Source: Anthracocystis setariae (lineage: Eukaryota > Basidiomycota > Ustilaginomycetes > Ustilaginales > Ustilaginaceae). From it: DNA of 64,000 bases. The stretch spans positions 248,001 to 312,000 of the forward strand of contig CAKMXJ010000018.1 in the NCBI GenBank assembly GCA_928724745.1, in the 5' to 3' direction. Position numbers and translations under genes: made by a program. Numbering within the stretch: position 1 is the stretch's first letter; each line of letters begins with the position of its first letter. Positions 58,994 to 64,000 of this stretch are shown here, piece after piece. The notes beneath the pieces are model-generated. The model saw nothing but the letters and a program-made list of their open reading frames with translations, searched no databases and was not told the DNA's origin.

Positions 58994-61900
58994 CCTCCAG
59001 GCCAACTCCAGCATCTCAGCCAGCAGCAACAGCAGCAGGCCGCACAGCAGATGCAGTTGCAGCAGCAGCGTCAGCATCAGCAACAACTCTCCCAGCAGCC
59101 TGCTACAGGTATCTCTCAGGATCTCGAACGTCTCTCGCTCGTCGGGGGTTATGGCGCCGCTGCAGCCGGACGCATGGGTCCTCAGTCCCAGAAGGCCAGC
59201 GCTGCTGCCGCCGCCGTGGCTGCAGCTGGCTCGGGCGGTCAGCCAGGTCAGTCGTCTGCCGCCGCTGCCGCCTACAACGAGACGCTCGTTTCGATGCTTC
59301 AGAGCCTGCCGCAATACGTGGTGATCAATCCGCAGCTCACCATGTTCAATACCAATGCAGCGCTCAAGAGGCTCGTCTACGTCGCCATCGATCGCGCCAT
59401 TCGCGAGATCATTGCGCCTGTCGTCGAACGATCCGTCACCATCGCTTCCATCTCGACACGCGAGCTCGTCACCAAAGACTTTGCCATGGAGGGCGACGAG
59501 GAGAAGATGCGGACCTCGGCTCATCAGATGGCCCAGAACTTGGCTGGCAGCCTCGCTCTCGTCACCTGCAAAGAGCCTCTGCGCATCAGCATGGTCCAGA
59601 ACGCTCGTACCTTGTTGCTCTCCAACGGCTTCACCGAGCAGAACCTGCCCGAGCAGGCCATCATGGTCATCATGCAGGAGAACCTCGACCTTGCTTGCTC
59701 CGTCATCGAGAAGGCGGCCATGGACAAGGCAGTTCCCGAAGTCGATGAAGGTTTGACTAACGCATACTCGAGCCGTCGCGAGCACCGAACTCGCGGTCGT
59801 GGCTACTACTGGGACAGCGCTGCTTTGGCTGCTTCGCAGTATGCCGCCACGCTCCCCGACATGCTTCGTCTGCGACCCGACGGTCTGTTGCCAGCTCAGC
59901 TCCGCGTCTACGATGGCTTCAGCCGCCGCATGTCGCCCGGTATCGATGGTGACCGTGGTACTCCTGCATCCGTCCACGCCTCGTCCGTGTCTGGACGCTC
60001 CGAGGCAGGATTTCCTGAGACGTCGGCTGCTCTTGCTGGTGTTGGTCCCGCTCCGCAAGACGGTGGTGTCAACGCCGGTGTCCCCGCCGGACTTTTGCCT
60101 ATTGCCGCCGGAGGTGCTCTCAACGCTCAACAGTCCTTGGAGAGGTTCTCGCAGGGCATGGCCGAGCTTGAGCGTTTGCTCGAGGCAGCAGACCAGCAAC
60201 AAGGTCTCAGCGACCTGCCTCAGGATCACGACATTCGCCACGCTCTTCGCCTCATTCGCATGGTCGCTGCCCAGTCGACGGTCCGCGACGAGACTGCCCT
60301 TGCCTTCTCGCAGAAGGTGGTGCAGCTGCTTTTCAAGATCGAGACCAAGCTCGGTCGCGAAGTCTATGTGGTGCTGCTCGACCGCCTCTGCGAAATTTCG
60401 CTCAAGGCAGCTCGCGAAGTCACTGCCTGGCTCATCTACGCCGAAGACGAGCGCAAGTTCAACGTCCCCGTCACTGTGTCGCTGATCCGCGCCGGCTTGG
60501 TCAATATTGCTGAGCTCGATGTCCAGCTTGCCAAGCTCATTCTGCGTGACTTGCGCGCCAGCGTCATCGACTTCTCCGCTCAGCTCGCCCTCGAATGCCT
60601 CCAGGAGCCTGCTTGCGCGACTCGCCAGCAGCTCAGCAACACGATCGAGGCACTGCAGCATGCAGGTCAGCGAGGCAAGGACACGGATGCATCCAAGCGT
60701 TTCCTCAATGATCTCGAGAGCGGACTTCTCAAGAGCAAGGTCGATATCGGCAATACGGCTCTTCGCGAGCAGCTTGCATACTGCTTTGCCGAATGGGCGC
60801 GTCTCTTCCAGCACTCGCCTAACCCGGAGAAGTCGTTCATCGACTACGTCACTCAGCTGCAGACGCAAGGCATCCTCAAGGGCGAAGACATCTCTTCCAT
60901 GTTCTTCCGCGTCTGCACCGAAGTCAGTGTTGACAGCTACATCAAGCAGAAGGCGGTTGGTGGTTCTCCCGCTACGGGCATCTACTCGCCCATCGACGCG
61001 TTCTCGCGCCTGATCGTGCTCATGATCAAGTACCACGCCGATCCCACTGGAGCCAACAACGAGCAGGCCAAGGTGCACTATCTCACCAAGATTCTTTCGA
61101 TCGTGGTGTTGGTGCTGGCTCAGTCGCACGAAGAGCTCGGAATCCATTTCCAGCAGAAGCCCTTCTTCCGCCTATTCTCAAGCTTGCTGCACGATCTGCA
61201 CGCTACCGAGTCGAGCCTGGGCCCTGCCTACACTCAGGCGCTCTTGGCCATCAGCAACACGCTCAACACCCTCCAGCCTTCGTTCTTCCCCGGCTTCACG
61301 TTCTCGTGGATCTCGCTGGTGTCGCATCGCCTGTTCATGCCCAAGCTGCTCGAGGCGAACGGAAGGGAAGGCTGGGGAGCCTTCCACCGCCTATTTGCGT
61401 CGCTGCTGCGCTTCATGTCGCCGCTTTTGCGCAACGCCGAGTTGCAGGACACTTCGAGGCAGCTGTACCGTGGTACACTGAGGATCCTTCTGATCTTGCT
61501 GCACGACTTTCCTGAATTCCTTTGCGATTATCACCAGAGTCTGTGCGATCTGGTGCCCGCTTCGTGCATCCAGCTTCGCAACCTGATCCTGAGTGCTTTC
61601 CCGAGGAACAGAAGACTGCCCGATCCGTTCAGCTCCAACCTGCAGATGGCCATGTTGCCAGAGGTGGGCCAGGCGCCCAGCATTGCATCGGACTACACGG
61701 CAGCCATGGGTCAGGTGGACGGATTGAAGACGGCGATCGATGCTCACTTTGAACAGGGCCGAGGCGAGATTTCGGACCAGCTCAAGCATTTGCTCAAGCA
61801 AGCCAGTCGTGCATCCAACTCGGCCACCAGCAACGGCGTCAGCAAGGAAGATGGCCAGGCTCATGCCGGCACGGCTTGGCTTTCGGGCGGTGGCATCAAT

Positions 61901-62422
61901 GTGGCGGTGATCAACTCGGTGGTGCTGTACGTGGGTGTGAGGTCGATCGAAGCGCGTCGCAACGGTAGCGATGACGCTGGATCGGCGCTTCTTCGATGGT
62001 TGGTCAACGATGCTGAGCCCGAGGCTCGCTTCCTGATTCTGACGGCGGCTGCGAATCAGCTTCGCTTCCCGTCGAGCCACACGGCGTACTTCTCGTCGGC
62101 GCTGCTGACGCTGTTTGGCGAGAGCGACGACGATCTGGTGCGCGAGCAGATCGTGCGGGTTTTGCTCGAGAGGTTGATCATCAACCGGCCTCATCCGTGG
62201 GGATTGCTGGTGACGTTTATCGAGTTGATGAAGTCGCAGCGGCACCGCATTCCGAGGGCGCCGGCTGAGATTCAGGCGCTTTTGGATCATATTGCAAGTA
62301 CGTTGAGCAGTGTCAGTGGGGGTGGCGAGGGTGAGCAGCAGCAACAGCAGCAGCATGCGGGTGTTAATGGGTATGCCGCCGTGCCGATGGGTATGATGCC
62401 ACAGCAACAGCAGCAGGCGTAG
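56123..62422 (+). CDS. not1: CCR4-NOT complex scaffold NOT1
   Basis: A 2099-residue scaffold in one exon. NOT1 organises the CCR4-NOT deadenylase, the main mRNA poly(A)-shortening complex. Regions by position: N-terminal HEAT-type helices (1-~700); the MIF4G domain that binds the CAF1 deadenylase (~725-940, beginning TDKVLFLVNNLSPTNLESKL); a Gln-rich linker (~943-1000); the CAF40-binding DUF3819 module (~1054-1210, SLPQYVVINPQLTMF, RAIREIIAPVVERSVTIA); and the C-terminal NOT-module superfamily domain (~1620-2065, FSRLIVLMIKYHADP, FLILTAAANQLRFPSSHTAYFS, PHPWGLLVTFIELM) that docks NOT2/NOT5. The end is again Gln-rich. The ATG at 56123 is the first after a 992-base ATG-free stretch. Confidence 0.95.
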
Positions 62423-63143
62423 TGTACGACAGGCACATCAACAGTTCTCATAGCATCCCATCTTGCAACTTCAAAGGAATGGGGTTTTCGTCATTCCGGT
62501 AATGTTACCCTATCGTTGCGCCTCTTGTACTATCATCATCTCATCATCATTTTGTAGGTTGGGGGGTTTTTTTTTCAATTCATTTTTCAGGGTTTGTTTT
62601 CTTTCTTAAAGGGGAGAGGGAGGGAGGAAGGAAGGGATAAGAAGGTCCTTTTGTTTTTGTGTCTGCGGGTGGGGGGTGGATAGGAAAGTGTGTAAGCTTT
62701 GCGAATTTGAGGAGGGGGTGGGGTGGGTGGTTGTGGTTGCGTGAGGACACAAAGGGGGTTGGAGGGGCGGTATGCACGTCAAACAAAATGCGGTGTGGGG
62801 TGAGGTAAGGTGCAGGAGATTTGAAGCTTGCATTGCATTGGGGGGGGGTTTGACGATGCGATGCAAGTGCTTGGTGCTCCTGCACAAGGGTAAGCGCCCA
62901 CGCAACTGTGCATGGGACTATGGCTGCAAGCGAGGGGTTTTGGGTTTTGACAGCGATTGGTGGAAGGAGAAAGTTGGCGCCTCGAGGGGGTCCATGCTCG
63001 GGGGTGATTGATTAGGTGGCAAGATGATGGGGGGGGGGGAGGTTTGGTTAGCATGGGAGGGACAAGAACTTATATGAGGACGCTTCATTAGTGTCGGTTC
63101 TGAAGACCATTTTTTCGATCCACATCATTCATTCCGATTCATC
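62423..63143. other. Intergenic region with G-runs
   Basis: NOT1 3' UTR on the left, promoter of the right-edge gene on the right. The plus strand is strongly G-rich with runs of 9-10 G near 62838-62848 and 63030-63040; no gene seen. Confidence 0.5.
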
Positions 63144-64000
63144 ATGAGGGGAGATACGCATGCTCCTACACCCTCGGTGGCGTCGTCGCTGTCGTTTCAC
63201 ACGGTTTGTTCGTCTCTCCCTGGCACTACTCTAGACGCCAATCCAAGGGAGGAGGAACGGCAGGTCGGGGGAACTTCATCAACTCCTCAGACCAAATTTC
63301 GACTAAGTGCATTCAGCATCAACACTTTGCAGTCTACACCTTGTCCGTCGGTGCATAGCTTTCTGTCATCCGAGTCGGAGGCGGAGGAAGAGTTGCAAGT
63401 CGAGGGACAAGCATGGGCTGGTCATTCAATCAAATGTTTGCCGAACGGTATGAAACGTTTGCCAACTCCAAGCATCATCAGTACCAGCTTGGACGCGATT
63501 CCCAATCTTCTGGTTCAAGAGGAAGAGCAAGTGGAAGAAACCAATTCCATGATTCAATCGACTCATCCTCCACGACGTGCACTAACCAGCCTCAGCACTG
63601 AAACCACCTCTACAACCAACACCAACACCAACACCACCGCTACCACACCAATCAACAACATTGGCAACACCACCTCGGATACTTGCACCTCGTCGTTGTC
63701 GTCGTTTGCTTCGACACCCACCTCGAAGATCTCGACGACATGCAATGCTGAGCACCAACTCAAACCGCAACCGCGACTTACGAGCAGACCGCTATTGTTG
63801 CAATCAACGCATTCGTGGGGGTCCAACTTTTGGACTTTGATTCGTGATCCTACCAATGAGGCCAACAATTTTTTTGCCAATCCATCGACGGGCGAGTGTC
63901 GTTGGACGCTACCGCGCGGGTCGATAGTTCTACCTCCAAATCCAGCCGGCGAATGGTGGGAATTGTTGGACGAAGCTAGTGGTAGGGAGTATTATTACCA
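63144..64000 (+). CDS. WW-domain protein, 5' part; possibly a RhoGAP
   Basis: An open frame from ATG 63144 to the right edge, 285 codons without stop. Residues 1-220 are Ser/Thr/Asn-rich and disordered. Then SWGSNFWTLIRDPTNEANNF and FFANPSTGECRWTLPRG (about 224-259) form a WW-type module (W230 ... W252 ... P), followed by GEWWELLDEASGREYYY (267-284), the start of a second WW, which is cut. Two close WW units like these occur at the N-terminus of Vilse/ARHGAP39-type MyTH4-RhoGAP proteins, which also exist in basidiomycetes, but the diagnostic domains would be beyond the edge. Treat the GAP assignment as a guess. Confidence 0.55.
   Translation, partial: MRGDTHAPTPSVASSLSFHTVCSSLPGTTLDANPREEERQVGGTSSTPQTKFRLSAFSINTLQSTPCPSVHSFLSSESEAEEELQVEGQAWAGHSIKCLPNGMKRLPTPSIISTSLDAIPNLLVQEEEQVEETNSMIQSTHPPRRALTSLSTETTSTTNTNTNTTATTPINNIGNTTSDTCTSSLSSFASTPTSKISTTCNAEHQLKPQPRLTSRPLLLQSTHSWGSNFWTLIRDPTNEANNFFANPSTGECRWTLPRGSIVLPPNPAGEWWELLDEASGREYYY

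Noticed and set aside
57107..61147. 1346-codon open frame on the minus strand
   Set aside because: It lies wholly antisense to NOT1, whose translation matches a known family throughout; the opposite frame is a by-product of strong codon bias.

Overview
The window looks like nuclear DNA of a smut fungus (Ustilaginomycotina, Ustilago/Sporisorium/Pseudozyma type). The genes are compact and intron-poor: NOT1 (2099 codons) and EDE1 (1490 codons) are each one open exon, and the four introns I could place are only 86 to 98 bases long with GT..AG ends. Low-complexity Ser/Ala/Gln insertions sit in otherwise conserved eukaryotic proteins. The gene at the left edge carries a set of poly(A)-binding-protein-interaction (PAM2) motifs, as described for the Ustilago endosomal mRNA-transport scaffold Upa2. 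I recognised families by reading translations; no database search was possible.

Layout: 1-3459 (-) multi-PAM2 protein, cut by the left edge. 4.6-11.4 kb: a VMA12-like V-ATPase assembly factor (+), an ARMT1/DUF89 damage-control phosphatase (-, two exons) and a PSP1-domain protein (-). 11.4-17.0 kb: the largest gene-poor stretch. 17.0-25.4 kb: HscB/Jac1 co-chaperone and a Bet1/Sft1 SNARE in very tight tandem (-), mitochondrial uL16 (+), Sec20 (-), a drug/metabolite-type transporter (+) and a secreted GH128 glucanase (+). 25.5-34.1 kb: SLX4-like nuclease scaffold (-), a catalytically dead Siw14/Oca-type phosphatase (+), a chromodomain/AT-hook protein with a phage 5-hmdU-DNA-kinase-type helical domain (-), a mitochondrial GGQ release-factor-like fusion (+), SER1 (-) and MED7 (+). 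35.4-45.6 kb: a Sel1-repeat protein (+), RPB9 (-), mitochondrial BCAT (+), an intact Fot1/pogo-type transposon inserted immediately after the BCAT stop codon, proteasome beta2 (-) and proteasome assembly chaperone 2 (+). 45.7-64 kb: EDE1 (-), a ChaN/Tiki-like protein (+), a GPI-anchored GH45-like protein (-), NOT1 (+) and a WW-domain protein cut by the right edge (+).

Genes mostly alternate strands, giving many divergent pairs on shared 0.3-1 kb promoters and convergent pairs only 49-175 bases apart. Some neighbours make functional sense: the proteasome beta2 / assembly-chaperone pair shares one promoter, and SER1 and BCAT, both amino-acid aminotransferases, carry TGACTC motifs upstream. Several 5' leaders are long and almost free of ATG.

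The most exciting item is the 27.8-29.6 kb gene. It combines a base-hypermodification-type helical domain, known to me from phage thymidine hypermodification, with an AT-hook and a chromodomain whose methyl-lysine cage is intact. The spliced hydrolase-like/GGQ fusion next to it and the fresh-looking transposon follow.
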